Source: Planctomycetota bacterium
GTDB taxonomy: Bacteria > Planctomycetota > Planctomycetia > Pirellulales > Pirellulaceae
DNA length: 64,000 nucleotides
Direction of reading: 5' to 3'
Assembly (NCBI GenBank): GCA_026692865.1
Contig: JAPLNI010000027.1
Coordinates: 1-64,000, forward strand
Under the pieces are notes generated by a model, which did no database searches, was not told the origin of the DNA, and saw only the letters and a list, made by a program, of their open reading frames with translations. The translations under genes and the position numbers were made by a program. Positions 1-8,115 of the stretch are shown here, piece by piece; the first letter of the stretch is position 1, and the number at the start of each line of letters is the position of its first letter.

Positions 1-445
1 GCCACAGTCAGGATTTTTGATAGCCTCAAGAGTCTTTGGCCCCTGTAACTCACTTCCACGAAAGGACGTCAAGCGAATAAACGATGCAGTGGAATCGGAA
101 ACATGCCCATTGGTTAGCGTGAAAGCACAGACAGGAACAGTAGCTTCAGCAAATCCTGAATACTCAAGCTGAACCAAACTAGTTAGCGAATGTTCCGTAA
201 TCATCCGCAGACGGACTTGCTCGTGGGTAGAAATAAACATCCAAACGAAAGGTGACATGAAACCTAGATTTCCGTCCACCTTCGCAAAGAAGCCATTGCG
301 TACAATAAAACATGAGAAGATATCTTTTTCGTATCCGTCAAAGACACTCTTTGTAAAATGCTTTAGTGGACCGTTTTGAAACTTGCGTCCCATATACGGT
401 GGATTGGCAACCACGGCATCGTATTGCCGTGCCAGCAAAATAGCT
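1..445 (-). pseudogene. pglX: PglX (BREX type 1 adenine methyltransferase), internal fragment
   Basis: Reading the minus strand from about 445 to the left edge gives one open frame with the N6-adenine methyltransferase motif NPPY (codons near 393-404) inside ARQYDAVVANPPYMG, followed by GFMSPFVWMFIS and RGSELQGPKTLEAI. These blocks are typical of PglX, the methyltransferase of BREX type 1, which marks host DNA and is needed for phage exclusion. There is no start codon: upstream the frame meets a TGA near 466-468 and sequence homologous to PglX begins only at about 440. The whole N-terminal part, which should precede NPPY by several hundred residues, is absent. The frame is open at base 1, so the 3' part may continue outside the window. 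It follows the brxC fragment directly, in normal BREX gene order, so a deletion joined the two genes. A generic type II methyltransferase is possible but less likely given the neighbour. Confidence 0.85.
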
Positions 446-452
446 TGTTGCA

Positions 453-1436
453 CTAGGCACCTGTATCAGCCAAGGACTTGTAGTTCGACAAAGAGGACTG
501 CCAATCACGGCTTTTACCTCTCAAGAACTCGAACAATCCATCTTCACTGTCTGGTCCCATTTCAGAGAAGACATCTTTGCCAAGGTTGCGGCATTGTTGC
601 AGAACCTTGGGGTCGGTCATCTTGCGACGGGCAACAGTGATGCTTCGTTGCTTGCGTGGTGCGGTGATATTCTCAAACACTTTGTCGATGGTGATCGGAG
701 CACCATTCATCATCAGTTGAATCTCGCCCAGCACTAACAAGCTGGAGATCAAGATCAGCACTTCATCATCAGGCCAGCCGTAGGGACGCTTGCCATACTT
801 TTCAAGCATGTCGAACAGAACAATCGGATGATTGGCTTTGTCTGAAAGCGTAATGAAGTCTCGGCACTCCTCCATCGCTTGCGTGTTCGCACCAGCGATT
901 GCAGTCTTTTGGAGATCATTGGACCTGAGAATTGCTTGAAGCTCCCGTTTCGGGTCGTCGCTGAATTTCCCGATGTAGGCCATCTTAGGGAAAGTGTTGT
1001 CGATCAGATATTCAAGAGCTTCGTCCAATGCCATCGATGGTGACGAAGATTTGATTTCGACCTTTTGTCCAGCAGCGAAATACAAAGCATCCGATACTAG
1101 TTGCCCAAGTACATTCTTGAGACGTTCCCTGCGTTCACGATTCTCTTCAGCCATTGAACGATGAATACGCTTAGTTGTTTCAGGCAGCGTATCATCGGAT
1201 TTGGTCCGAAGATATTTTTCCGTTTGGATGTATTGGCGTAGTTCACGCTCTAAGGTTGGGTCATCGTCCAGTTTTATAACGACCTGACCGCCATCCGTTG
1301 AGCTATCACGTTGGAATCGTGAGTTCTCCCAAAGCCCTGGTTCTGCTGTGGTCCACCTTAGATTCCGCCTTCGCTTCGGACCACCATCCAGAAGAACCCA
1401 ATCAAGGCGTTGCCAAGTAAAGCGAGAACAATCCAT
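453..1436 (-). pseudogene. brxC: BrxC (BREX P-loop ATPase), internal fragment
   Basis: The frame carries the conserved C-terminal portion of BrxC: TEKYLRTK, a stretch on a subunit-like helical region, KRPYGWPDDEVL, GEIQLMMNGAPI, ARRKMTDPKVL and WQSSLSNYKSLADTG. BrxC is a roughly 1,200-residue ATPase of BREX type 1. The N-terminal two thirds, with the Walker motifs, is missing: similarity begins around residue 30-45, and the first residues come from read-through of the 3' end of the neighbouring membrane-protein gene. The C-terminus is also cut, since intact BrxC continues for roughly another hundred residues after the LADTG region but here a TAG follows at once. Immediately after it the PglX fragment starts. 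I read this as a dead remnant left by two deletions. Annotation from the ATG at 1436 would be misleading. Confidence 0.85.
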
Positions 1437-1720
1437 ACTGCTTTTGATTTCACACTGTTGCTGAACACTGCATAAGCAATGAGTGAAAGGGCAACGAGAA
1501 AGGGTTCAATCTGCATTCGGACTAGTACGAATGCAACCGAAACAAATTTGACCATTCCCGTCCTTCCTAGCGCTGGGCCATCGATATGAAATAGCAAGAT
1601 CATGATGGCTGGAGTTAGCGTCAACAACAACACGCAAACTCCAAAGGTTGCGACACGCTGCGAAAGAACACTGTAAGTGGAATTCGAGTTTGGAGTTGGT
1701 TCGTGGATACTAGTATTCAT
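1358..1720 (-). CDS. Small membrane protein, unknown function
   Basis: About 120 residues with three to four predicted membrane segments (roughly residues 22-45, 60-80 and 95-115 counted from the ATG at 1720) and a short polar tail ending VVRSEGGI. A longer frame starts with TTG at 1798; the ATG at 1720 is preferred because it follows no better signal but avoids a polar, Cys-containing extension. Its 3' end overlaps the 5' end of the open frame holding the brxC fragment by about 80 bases, which marks the point where the brxC remnant was joined to unrelated DNA. I do not recognise the family. It could be an intact passenger gene of the island or a leftover of another element. Confidence 0.5.
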   Translation of the reverse strand: MNTSIHEPTPNSNSTYSVLSQRVATFGVCVLLLTLTPAIMILLFHIDGPALGRTGMVKFVSVAFVLVRMQIEPFLVALSLIAYAVFSNSVKSKAVWIVLALLGNALIGFFWMVVRSEGGI

Positions 1721-1957
1721 CTGATTGCGGATAAAAAAGAAACTGATTCTGTCATTCGTTTCAGCACAGCCTAGCAACAGGAGCTTGACCGGCTTCAAGC
1801 AGACTCAAATCCTATGCATCTCAAGGGATTCTTGGTAGTAGCAGAATCGCTCACCCAATTCATCACGGATTTGCATTTAAAGTTTAGATGATTCTGACTT
1901 TCGTTAATTACAATTAGATTTTCCCCGTGAGCAACATCCCTAAGAAAAAGAGAAACA

Positions 1958-2272
1958 ATGAAGAAGAAAGTAAACAAATCGGAACTGATCCGAGACATGG
2001 TTTCCAAGAACCCAACAGCAAAGGCTCCAGAAGTTCGAGCACTTTTGAAAAAAGATGGCGTTGCTGTATCCTTACCCCTCATCTATCAAGCGATGAGTAA
2101 AAGCAGTTCGCCGAAGACTAAGGCTACTGTTAAACGAGTCCGAAAGACTACTGCTGCTGTTGTTGCAAAAGCCTCCTCTACTAACGACTTGTTTGCCTCG
2201 ATGAAGTCCTTTGTCGAAGCAGCGGGCGGCTTGGACAAAGCCATTGAAATCTTGAGTATCTTCAAGAAGTAG
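1958..2272 (+). CDS. Small basic protein with HTH-like N-terminus
   Basis: A 104-residue, lysine-rich protein. The first 50 residues (KSELIRDMVSKNPTAKAPEV, then a predicted second helix pair around LLKKDGVAVSLPLIYQAMSK) resemble a compact helix-turn-helix unit found in small planctomycete proteins I know only as hypothetical. A Lys/Ala/Thr-rich linker (residues 50-75) leads to a C-terminal helix SFVEAAGGLDKAIEILSIF. Start ATG follows a purine-rich AAGAGAAACA. The layout (DNA-binding-like head, basic linker, short helical tail) suggests a nucleoid-associated or regulatory role, but that is inference only. It stands alone between the minus-strand membrane protein and the PEP-CTERM protease gene. 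Confidence 0.7.
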   Translation: MKKKVNKSELIRDMVSKNPTAKAPEVRALLKKDGVAVSLPLIYQAMSKSSSPKTKATVKRVRKTTAAVVAKASSTNDLFASMKSFVEAAGGLDKAIEILSIFKK

Positions 2273-2515
2273 TTTGATCAGGATGTAAAGATGGTGGCGT
2301 TTACAGCGTCACCACCCTGAACATTCAAGGTAGAATTGATTTGCCATCTTCCCTGTTCTCTCTGGAGGCGAATTGCAAGAAGCCCTTCAAGCATTTCTTT
2401 GTGCGTTCTCTTTCATAACCCAGAGGACCAAAGTAGACTTGAACATCTGCTTTTCCTCTTACACGTTTAACGCCGGATTGGGGCCGATTCCCAGTGCAAG
2501 AATAAGAATTCGGAC

Positions 2516-3418
2516 ATGAAGAAGATTTTTGGAGTTTGTTTGGCAGTGTTTTTGATGATTGCAGGATTTATGCAGGAGTCAAAAGCGGGATTGATATTTG
2601 GCGATGGGGCGGCGAATTTGGCGTTAGGGGCGAACTTTCCTTATGTGGGGTGGGTTGAATCGATTGACGGAGGAAATACGCAGTTTAATAGCAGCGGAGT
2701 TCTTATTGCTCCCAATTGGGTTTTGCTTAGTGGCCACCAAACTCTAGCGGTTGATAGCGATCTCAATACGAGACATGGTTCGCTGCGAGTTGGTTTCGGA
2801 TCAAATGTTTTTACTAATCGTGGTGAAAACCAAATAGCCTCAGAAGTCTTTCTTCATCCAGCCTACAAAGACCCTCAAATTCGTGACGGCGGTCTGAACT
2901 ATGACCTTGCCCTTCTATACTTCGAAAGTCCGTTTGCAACGATTGCTCCAGTTCAGTTTTACGTTGGAGGGATTGCGGTTGGTGATAGCTCGTCTATCGC
3001 AGGATATGGACTATTCCAAGATGTAAACGATCCGACTCATTCACAGACTTTAACAGGTAATCGTTATGCTGGTAATAACATAATTTCATCTATCAGTGTT
3101 CCACTTAGACCAAGCTATGTTCAAACTTATGTTTGTACAGATCAATTTAGTCCTGAATGTCAAATATCACCGCAAATGGGTGGTCGGGTTGGTGATTCAG
3201 GTGGGCCTTTAATTATTAACGGACAGGTTGCCGGAGTCCTTAGTAGGGTTGGTGGAGATACTAATTTTATTAACTTTACTCAGTACACACGTCTTGATAA
3301 CGATTGGATAAATTCCACCATCACTTCAGTACCTGAACCTGGAAGTATGCTACTGCTGGTGGTATGTGGCTCAATCTTCATGTGTAGAAGATATTCCCAA
3401 GCCAAACACTTGAAGTAG
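2516..3418 (+). CDS. PEP-CTERM trypsin-like serine protease (S1 family)
   Basis: A 300-residue exported protein. Residues 1-24 form a signal peptide ending QESKA. The S1 chymotrypsin-like triad is visible: His about 74 in LLSGHQT (degenerate relative to the usual TAAHC), Asp about 130 in YDLALL and Ser about 228 in GDSGGPL. Residues from about 272 form a PEP-CTERM sorting signal: VPEPGS, a hydrophobic helix and a basic end RRYSQ. Such proteins are processed by an exosortase and linked to the cell surface or exopolysaccharide in many Gram-negatives; no exosortase is in this window. The gene is visibly richer in A+T than the core genes further right, in keeping with an island location. Likely role: secreted protease of unknown target. 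Confidence 0.9.
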   Translation: MKKIFGVCLAVFLMIAGFMQESKAGLIFGDGAANLALGANFPYVGWVESIDGGNTQFNSSGVLIAPNWVLLSGHQTLAVDSDLNTRHGSLRVGFGSNVFTNRGENQIASEVFLHPAYKDPQIRDGGLNYDLALLYFESPFATIAPVQFYVGGIAVGDSSSIAGYGLFQDVNDPTHSQTLTGNRYAGNNIISSISVPLRPSYVQTYVCTDQFSPECQISPQMGGRVGDSGGPLIINGQVAGVLSRVGGDTNFINFTQYTRLDNDWINSTITSVPEPGSMLLLVVCGSIFMCRRYSQAKHLK

Positions 3419-3530
3419 AGAAGTTGGCGGGATAAAACCAATCTGTGAGCATGCTTGAAGCAAATTAGAATCATTTGCCAGCTTGCCTATAATGGTTGGC
3501 TGTGTGGGCTCTGACAGCGGTGATCTCTTC

Positions 3531-4340
3531 TCAATCCAAGAACGCTACGTTTCGCATCGCCTTCGATTCGTTCTCGGTGTTCATCACGACTTGATGCCAT
3601 CCGTGTAGCGTGATCGTTGCGTGATCTGCATGACGAACTCGACCTTTGACATAGACTCCGGGATTTCGACGCATCGTTCGCCATCCCCAAGTTCTTGCAT
3701 TTGGGTTACCAGACAAGATCGTTTTGTATTGGCTTTCCGTCACTCCGTTTGGATGGCGAGTGCAAACATGCACTGTTTCTCCACCAGTTCGATAGCAGAA
3801 TTCAGCCCAGTGCGGCTTTCCTCCGTTGCCTCGACGTAGTGGCTCGTTTCTCAAAACTAATGATTCATTGATTGAATATTCAACCGTTGGCAAAAAGAAC
3901 CATTCTCCTTGACGAATAAACGCCGAGTTCTTTCGGCTGTTGAGTGATTTCCCGGAAACACCTTGCCGAGCTACTGCACGTCGAACTTCCCGAGGTTGTA
4001 AAGCTTCTTTGGCTTGTCGCACAGTACCAACGGGTGCCGTTTCAGGAATGCCAGCTACGAACCAATGTCGCTCATCATGTCCGCATAAGAACTTGCTCTT
4101 TTCGTTATCCTCTCGAACTAGCAGGAGTAAATGACGATCCACCGGCTGAACATCTAAGACTTCAACAACAGGCTCAGAAGCAGTGACCTTCTGTACCTCA
4201 AAGTATTCGCCTCGTCGGTCTTCTGAGATGTCTAATTGGAGCGTCCCAGAAGTTCTGCTGAACCATCGAGGTGAGCGATCAACAACCTTCAGGCGGGCTC
4301 CTATTCGTTCAAACTTTTGACTTAGTAATGCAGTATCCAT
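3531..4340 (-). CDS. Conserved hypothetical protein, 269 residues
   Basis: A soluble protein without signal peptide or membrane segment, starting at the ATG at 4340. Notable stretches are CGHDERHWFVAGIPE near residues 87-100, a central Arg/Lys-rich part (AKEALQPREVRRAVARQG), RQGEWFFLP near 142-150 and, near the C-terminus, a His-rich block HADHATITLHGWHQV. I recall similar CGHDERHWFVA proteins as uncharacterised genes in diverse bacteria, but I cannot name a domain or function. The order of the conserved Cys/His residues could point to metal binding; that is a guess. It sits alone in the island between the protease gene and the exported phosphodiesterase gene, transcribed convergently with the former. 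Confidence 0.75.
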   Translation of the reverse strand: MDTALLSQKFERIGARLKVVDRSPRWFSRTSGTLQLDISEDRRGEYFEVQKVTASEPVVEVLDVQPVDRHLLLLVREDNEKSKFLCGHDERHWFVAGIPETAPVGTVRQAKEALQPREVRRAVARQGVSGKSLNSRKNSAFIRQGEWFFLPTVEYSINESLVLRNEPLRRGNGGKPHWAEFCYRTGGETVHVCTRHPNGVTESQYKTILSGNPNARTWGWRTMRRNPGVYVKGRVRHADHATITLHGWHQVVMNTENESKAMRNVAFLD

Positions 4341-4521
4341 GCCCCTGAAGACAACTGGATATTGAGAAGGTTCAGACCTTCCAATTTTTAATCTTAAAGA
4401 TTCATCCTTTTTTCAGCCAAAGATCATGCCTCAAATACCTGTTCGAATCTGTACCGATTCGTGAAAGTAGTGTCGAATCTGTTTATCACTGAGGTTCACA
4501 GAATTTTGTAGGATAACATTC

Positions 4522-5391
4522 ATGTTGAGATTTTTGGGACTAGTTTTTGTTGTCGCTTCTTCTGTCCACTGTCATGCACAGAGCACTACAGATACACAAC
4601 AACCAGCAGTACAAAAAACTGCTTCAAGTGAGACTATTTCTGTCCTTGCTTGGAATCTTGAATCCGGTGGTAGTGATCCCGCTGTCATTGCTCAGCAATT
4701 GAAAGACCTCGGTGCGCACGACATCTACTGTCTGACAGAGGTTGATCCCAAGACGTTTGAGCAAAACGCTTCGTCACTTGGCAGCAAGTACGAGGCGATA
4801 AACGGAAATACAGGACGAGATGATCGACTCCAAATCATCTACAACAAAGATCGTTTTGAATTGCTGGAGCAAAAGGAGTTGATGGAGTATCGGGACTTCA
4901 TCCTTAACAATGGTAACCATCGATCACCGCTTTACGCTCGGCTAAAGGACAAAGCCACGGGCTTACAATTCATCGTGATGACCAACCATCTTGCTCGTGG
5001 AAATGCTGAACTACGAACCAAACAAGCAATCGGTTTGCGTGAATGGGCTAGAGATCAAAATGTTGGTGTGATCAATATTGGCGACTTCAACATGGATTTT
5101 GATTTTCGAACTGAACGTGGAAACGAAGCATTCCCGGAGGTCCTCAGGGACAACATCTTTACTTGGGTAAGACCCGCTGTACTGATCGACACTAATTGGG
5201 CTGACAAAAATGGCGACGGACTAGACGAATACCCTGATTCGATGCTTGATTTTGCGTTTGTTTCTGGTCCCGCTAAGGATTGGAAACCCGTTTGTCGTGT
5301 GATCGTTCGGGAGGGGGACTTTCCAGATGACCAAGCAACAAGTGACCATAGACCGATTGAATTGAAATTGACTGTGCCGGTTGCAAAGTGA
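4522..5391 (+). CDS. Secreted endonuclease/exonuclease/phosphatase (EEP) family protein
   Basis: A 289-residue protein with a signal peptide (residues 1-20, ending VHCHAQS). The EEP fold signature is complete: LAWNLESGG (Asn near 48), the metal-binding Glu in CLTEVDP (about 72), TNHLARGN (His about 155), the GDFNMD block (about 187) and the final SDHRPIE (about 273), which holds the catalytic His. Enzymes of this fold cleave phosphodiesters in DNA, RNA, phospholipids or inositol phosphates; the sequence alone does not say which. A small insertion DKNGDGLDEYPD resembles a calcium-binding loop. The next gene downstream encodes an exported thermonuclease, so a role in degrading external nucleic acid is plausible. 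The ATG follows GTAGGATAACATTC, a reasonable ribosome binding site. Confidence 0.85.
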   Translation: MLRFLGLVFVVASSVHCHAQSTTDTQQPAVQKTASSETISVLAWNLESGGSDPAVIAQQLKDLGAHDIYCLTEVDPKTFEQNASSLGSKYEAINGNTGRDDRLQIIYNKDRFELLEQKELMEYRDFILNNGNHRSPLYARLKDKATGLQFIVMTNHLARGNAELRTKQAIGLREWARDQNVGVINIGDFNMDFDFRTERGNEAFPEVLRDNIFTWVRPAVLIDTNWADKNGDGLDEYPDSMLDFAFVSGPAKDWKPVCRVIVREGDFPDDQATSDHRPIELKLTVPVAK

Positions 5392-5525
5392 GGGGCAAAA
5401 TAGTCTTTTCAGAATACGACTTTGCCCGTGATCTAAAGCTGTATATCGTGGATGGATCGCTTTGAGAATTTTTCTAGCTTGATCCGGTTTTGTATTGATC
5501 AGTCGTCTGAAAAGTAAGATTGTTT

Positions 5526-5990
5526 ATGGTTCGAAAGATTTTTGCTCCAATTTTGCTTCTGTTGGTCACCGCTACTCTTCAGGCAGAAGAACTGCGGGGA
5601 AAAGTCGTAGGGATTTCAGACGGGGACACGATCACAGTGCTGGATGCCCAAAATGTCCAACACAAAATCCGACTTCAGGGTGTCGATGCTCCTGAAACGT
5701 CACAAGCATTCGGGGCACGGTGCAAGCAGCACCTTGGCGAAAAAATCTTCGGAAAGCAGGTCGTTGTGACTTGGACCGAGAAGGATCGCTACGACCGAAT
5801 CCTGGGCGAAGTCACTTTGGGCAACCGGAACATTGCCCTGGAAATGGTCCGGGACGGAGCAGCTTGGCACTACAAGCAATTTTCCAAATCAACGGAATTG
5901 GCCGAAGCTGAGGTCGAGGCAAGGAAGGCGAAAAAAGGGCTGTGGGTGGACAAAGAGCCAGTGCCGCCTTGGGAATTCAGAAAGAAGTAG
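5526..5990 (+). CDS. Exported thermonuclease (SNase family)
   Basis: About 154 residues, a typical length for a staphylococcal-nuclease-type enzyme. Residues 1-20 form a signal peptide ending LQAEE. The OB-fold core follows, with GKVVGISDGDTITVL, then IRLQGVDAPE (holding the equivalents of the catalytic Arg and metal-binding Asp), KDRYDRILGEV (second catalytic Arg) and a C-terminal GLWVDKEPVPPWEFR, the usual GLW...PWEWR ending. It should hydrolyse DNA and RNA in a calcium-dependent way outside the cytoplasm. A TTG six bases upstream is an alternative start; the ATG at 5526 gives the better signal peptide. It follows the EEP protein gene on the same strand after 134 bases. Confidence 0.9.
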   Translation: MVRKIFAPILLLLVTATLQAEELRGKVVGISDGDTITVLDAQNVQHKIRLQGVDAPETSQAFGARCKQHLGEKIFGKQVVVTWTEKDRYDRILGEVTLGNRNIALEMVRDGAAWHYKQFSKSTELAEAEVEARKAKKGLWVDKEPVPPWEFRKK

Positions 5991-6009
5991 AGGTGAGGAA
6001 AGCGATGAT

Positions 6010-6267
6010 TCAGCTAGACCTGCCGCTAACCCTCGTTTCCGCCCACGCTTCAACCAAGATGCGGTCGAACTGCCATTTTCCGGATTGGTCGGACCTTTGG
6101 ACTATGCATTTGCTGGGAATCGCTCCGAGGCGAGCTAACCGACAAACCAACGTTGAAGTACAGCCGAGTACGCTTGAAACGTACTCTGATCCTACGATTT
6201 TTTTCGGTATTTTCTGGAATTCTTCACCTGAATAGGTTCGATCAATCAACGCACAATTTGAAACCAT
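6010..6267 (-). CDS. Excisionase-like helix-turn-helix protein
   Basis: An 85-residue protein. Residues 29-78 read like an excisionase/MerR-type winged helix: VSSVLGCTSTLVCRLARLGA as the recognition helix region, IPSKCIVQ...GKWQFDR as the wing and VEAWAETR as the last helix. This W-F-D-R-x-x-L-E-A-W pattern is typical of small 'excisionase family DNA-binding' proteins that bend DNA for a phage or island integrase. The N-terminal 25 residues do not resemble the family and their start codon lies within the comM remnant, so the true start may be a later codon. It sits exactly at the junction of the accessory region with comM, where an excisionase of an integrated element would be expected. No integrase is seen in the window. 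It might be a degraded copy. Confidence 0.5.
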   Translation of the reverse strand: MVSNCALIDRTYSGEEFQKIPKKIVGSEYVSSVLGCTSTLVCRLARLGAIPSKCIVQRSDQSGKWQFDRILVEAWAETRVSGRSS

Positions 6268-6967
6268 CAGTGATGCAGGTTTGGTCGGCGGCGGAAATCC
6301 TCCGTCCCCGGGCGAAATCAGTCTTTCCCATCATGGTGTACTCTTCTTAGACGAGCTCCCTGAATTTAATCGCAGAACGCTCGAAGTCATGCGTCAGCCG
6401 CTCGAAGATCGTGTGGTGACGATTTCTCGAGCCTTGCGAAGCACTACTTTTCCTGCTGATTTTATGCTTGTCGCGGCTTTGAATCCATGTCCGTGCGGTT
6501 ACCGAACCGATCCACGACGTAGTTGTCATTGTGCGCCACCAGTGATCGAAAAGTATATGGGAAAAGTGAGCGGTCCTCTTTTGGATAGAATCGATATTCA
6601 TATCGAAGTTCCTGCAGTAGCCTTCAGTGAGCTTCAGTCGGGCGCACCAGGCACCAGCAGTAGCGAGATGCGCGAGCAAGTCATGCGGGCGCGAATGATT
6701 CAAGCGAAGCGCTTCGAAGGCAAATCCACTCGCGTTAACTCGCAACTCAATACTCGCCAGTTACGTGAGGTGTGTGTGCTCGGAACCACTGAGCGAAACA
6801 TGCTTCGCGATGCAGTCAATGACAATGGACTTTCCGCACGCGCCCATGACAAAATTCTAAGGCTCGCCAGAACAATCGCCGATTTGGATGATGCGGCCAA
6901 CATTAAAGCCGAACACATCCACGAAGCGATCAACTATCGAATACTCGACCGCGATATTTGGAAGTAA
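6263..6967 (+). pseudogene. comM: ComM/YifB (Mg-chelatase-like AAA+ ATPase), 3' half
   Basis: From TISDAGLVGGGNPPSPG onward the frame is an excellent match to the C-terminal half of ComM: the Walker B block GVLFLDELPEF, VAALNPCPCGY with the four-Cys zinc site CPCGY...CHC, LLDRIDIHIEV and the C-terminal helical lid ending AINYRILDRDIW. ComM is a hexameric helicase that promotes branch migration during natural transformation. The N-terminal half (about 260 residues with the Lon-protease-like domain and Walker A) is absent; upstream of TISDAG the expected FRSPHH is replaced by unrelated sequence. comM is a known insertion hotspot for islands, so the 5' half may lie to the left of the window. As seen here the product cannot bind ATP. 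Confidence 0.9.
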
Positions 6968-7036
6968 GACGAGCGGCAAGCTTCACCCTGCCCAAGAATC
7001 CATCCGAACTAATTTGTACAATCTAAAATATCCGAA

Positions 7037-7927
7037 CTAGGCTTTAAGGTAGGTCATACTTTTCGCGATGCTGTCGAGTGGAGACGGCGATTGATCTTGC
7101 TCTACGTGGCAGTTGCAGACACCGATCGATTGAGCTGCTTCGATTACTTTCGCCATGTTGATATTTCCAGAACCGACCTCTTTGAAGGCTTCGTTGGGGA
7201 CCTTGCCTTCGTCGAAGATGTTGGCGGTGCCGGGCAGCAAGTCTTTCAGATGGACTTGAGCGACACGGCCCTTTAGTTTTTGCAAAAGATCGACTGGATC
7301 ATGGCCACCGATAGCGGCCCAGAAGACATCGATCTCGAACTGCATCAATTCAGGCGAAAATCGCTCCACGAAGACGTCGAACCCAGTGGTTGGTTTTCCA
7401 GATTCTAGCTTCTGAAACTCGAAGGAATGGTGGTGATAACAAAGTTGAACGCCGGCTACTTTGCAAGCTTCGCCAGCCGCGTTGGATCGGTCGGCCATGG
7501 CTTTGTATTGATCAGCAGTCTCGCGGTGGCCTTTGCCGATGTACCCAAAAACGAGGTATCGAAGTTTGTGCTTGGCGGCTTTGTCGATGGTTGCTTGAAG
7601 TGTGGGGATATTTTTTGCGGACGGATTCCCAAGAATTTCCCAGCTAATGAAACTGCTAGTAACGTCAAGTCCGTGCTCTTTGGCGAGCGGAACCATCGTG
7701 TCGGCATCGTTGACGTCCATGAGTTCGACTTGGGCGTATCCAGCGTCCTTAACAGCTTGCAGTGTGGCTGTCGGCTTTGTTGCCATCTGATTGCGAAGAG
7801 TATAAAGCTGCAGCCCGATGTTTCCAGCGTATTTACCTGTAATCGCACCGAATGAACTGGCCGGTCGGATGGTGGTGAGAGCGGCTGCGGCGAATGTCGA
7901 TTGGAGGAGGAACCGTCGATTGATCAT
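7037..7927 (-). CDS. Tat-exported sugar phosphate isomerase/epimerase-type TIM-barrel protein
   Basis: About 296 residues from the ATG at 7927. The N-terminus MINRRFLLQSTFAAAALTT is a Tat-like signal (Arg pair followed by FLLQST). The rest is an AP-endonuclease-2/xylose-isomerase-like TIM barrel: GLQLYTLR, VKDAGYAQVELMDV, a YHHHSFEF block with likely metal or substrate His, Glu in MQFEIDVFWA, VAQVHLKDL and the closing CNCHVEQDQ. Planctomycetes encode many such exported proteins, presumably acting on sugars in the periplasm; the substrate cannot be read from sequence. The longer reading starting with TTG at 7954 is less likely. It stands alone, divergent from the ACP gene. Confidence 0.88.
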   Translation of the reverse strand: MINRRFLLQSTFAAAALTTIRPASSFGAITGKYAGNIGLQLYTLRNQMATKPTATLQAVKDAGYAQVELMDVNDADTMVPLAKEHGLDVTSSFISWEILGNPSAKNIPTLQATIDKAAKHKLRYLVFGYIGKGHRETADQYKAMADRSNAAGEACKVAGVQLCYHHHSFEFQKLESGKPTTGFDVFVERFSPELMQFEIDVFWAAIGGHDPVDLLQKLKGRVAQVHLKDLLPGTANIFDEGKVPNEAFKEVGSGNINMAKVIEAAQSIGVCNCHVEQDQSPSPLDSIAKSMTYLKA

Positions 7928-8115
7928 GGTCAAAGTCTCATTTCGAAGTTGCAAAATAGCGGTTTTTTTGGGGAGTAGGTCTACCCAATTTCTTGGAAAA
8001 CGAGTATCTAGCTACCCGTGGGAACCGATTGCGGTTCGTAGCGAGGATAGCTAACTTGTTTATCCGAAACTATTTAACACTATATTTGGTTGAGAAAGAA
8101 TAAGGGAAGTACGAC

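Noticed and set aside
453-1436. Reading the frame from its ATG at 1436 as an intact protein gene
   Set aside because: The first 30-45 residues come from the neighbouring membrane-protein gene region and both ends of BrxC are missing, so it is a fragment rather than a gene with a start.
4430-4500. GTTCGAATCTG and CGAATCTG words resembling a tRNA T-arm
   Set aside because: No acceptor stem, anticodon arm or matching D-arm at the right spacing could be found.
8056-8086. TTGTTT-19-TATATT upstream of the ACP gene as a promoter
   Set aside because: The spacing is long and both boxes are imperfect; not strong enough to list as a feature.
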